Assembly: GCF_004770475.1 (NCBI RefSeq)
Contig: NZ_RQHK01000017.1
Location: 682,001 to 746,000, forward strand
Length of the DNA stretch: 64,000 nt
Direction: 5' to 3'
From: Leptospira mtsangambouensis
GTDB taxonomy: Bacteria; Spirochaetota; Leptospiria; Leptospirales; Leptospiraceae
In this document: positions 63,722 to 64,000 of the stretch, piece after piece
How the letters are laid out: each line of letters starts with the position of its first letter
Numbering within the stretch: position 1 is the first letter of the stretch
Made by a program: the position numbers and the translations under genes
Notes under the pieces: generated by a model
Database searches by the model: none
Seen by the model: the letters and a program-made list of their open reading frames with translations, nothing else
Told to the model about the DNA's origin: nothing

Positions 63722-64000
63722 TTAAGGTTCCAAAATTATTTTGATGGAAGAATCAGGTTTTAAAGAAGTCCCAGCTTTCGGTTCTTGTGTTTTCACAAAT
63801 CCAGAACCTTCCATTTTATATTCTACTTGCAGTTGTTTTACAATTTGAATGGTTTCAGAAGCTGTGAATCCAGTAAGGTCAGGCATTACTTTAGGATCAA
63901 GTTTATAGATTTTATTTTTTTCGCCCTTCAACCGATACACAAGTGCTTTCTCACTTTTTTCAACAATAGGAATGATACTTTCCACCACCTCACGAAAGAC
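63722..64000 (-). CDS. PASTA-domain protein, C-terminal end (probably a PBP)
   Basis: The frame is open to the right edge, so only the C-terminal ~92 residues are present. A segment VFREVVESIIPIVEKSE matches the end of the transpeptidase domain of penicillin-binding proteins (PBP2/FtsI type), and a PASTA domain follows (VMPDLTGFTASETIQIVKQL, KTQEPKAGTSLKPDSSIKIIL). PASTA domains bind beta-lactams or muropeptides. The full product cannot be seen. The DUF115 gene follows directly. Confidence 0.6.
   Translation of the reverse strand, partial: VFREVVESIIPIVEKSEKALVYRLKGEKNKIYKLDPKVMPDLTGFTASETIQIVKQLQVEYKMEGSGFVKTQEPKAGTSLKPDSSIKIILEP

Overview
The window reads as chromosomal DNA of a Leptospira-type spirochaete, probably one of the saprophytic relatives. 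This is inferred from the gene content, not from a database search. The supporting signs are a spirochaetal flagellar motor cluster (flbD-motA-motB-fliL), an LPS gene (kdsB) that spirochaetes without LPS such as Borrelia would lack, many lipoproteins with loose lipoboxes, moderately AT-rich DNA, frequent TTG and GTG starts, and tightly packed genes with 1, 4 or 8-base overlaps.

Layout. 1-1.5 kb: the start of an LEA14-like lipoprotein gene and an enoyl reductase-like MDR gene (minus strand). 1.5-6.6 kb: a plus-strand run of an MCE gene, a glycosyltransferase gene, flbD-motA-motB-fliL and kdsB. 6.7-9.2 kb: a DUF1003 membrane protein and a CPA2 antiporter. 9.2-14.3 kb: a type I secretion-like set (TolC, HlyD, ABC) whose ABC protein has lost every ATPase motif. 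14.4-19.3 kb: an AT-rich accessory block with a YceI protein, a DUF1801 protein, an AAC(3)-I-like acetyltransferase, small membrane proteins or lipoproteins and an arylamine N-acetyltransferase. A family of about 30-base hairpin repeats lies between these genes. The block looks cassette-like, but no integrase is present. 19.3-30.5 kb: ligA, an M23 peptidase, a SanA-like protein, membrane proteins, a His-rich membrane protein next to a YceI-like protein, a J-domain protein, an acyl-CoA dehydrogenase and two transporters with a DUF4442 protein. 30.5-38.4 kb: a fused GpsA-PlsB-type enzyme, an SLC13 transporter, two lipoproteins and a histidine kinase/response regulator pair.

38.4-46.9 kb: a minus-strand housekeeping run of an EVE protein, ftsH, pth, rplY, prs, a short glmU, tRNA-Gln, ispE, a WYL regulator and an acyltransferase-domain protein. 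47-53 kb: a symporter, small proteins, an M23 lipoprotein, a flavin monooxygenase and a thioredoxin lipoprotein. 53.2-64 kb: valS, purD, an unknown gene, prfB, an enhancer-binding-protein-like regulator and an OmpA-like protein on plus, then a DUF115 protein and the end of a PASTA protein on minus.

The most notable observations are three proteins that keep their fold but have lost hallmark catalytic or contact residues: a Pth in the canonical pth position lacking the catalytic His, Asn and Asp equivalents; an ABC exporter with no Walker A, signature, catalytic Glu or switch His; and an NtrC-like protein without the GAFTGA loop. Other points of interest are the repeat-studded accessory block with an aminoglycoside acetyltransferase-like gene, the fused gpsA-plsB gene, a glmU lacking its acetyltransferase domain, and a prfB with no programmed frameshift.
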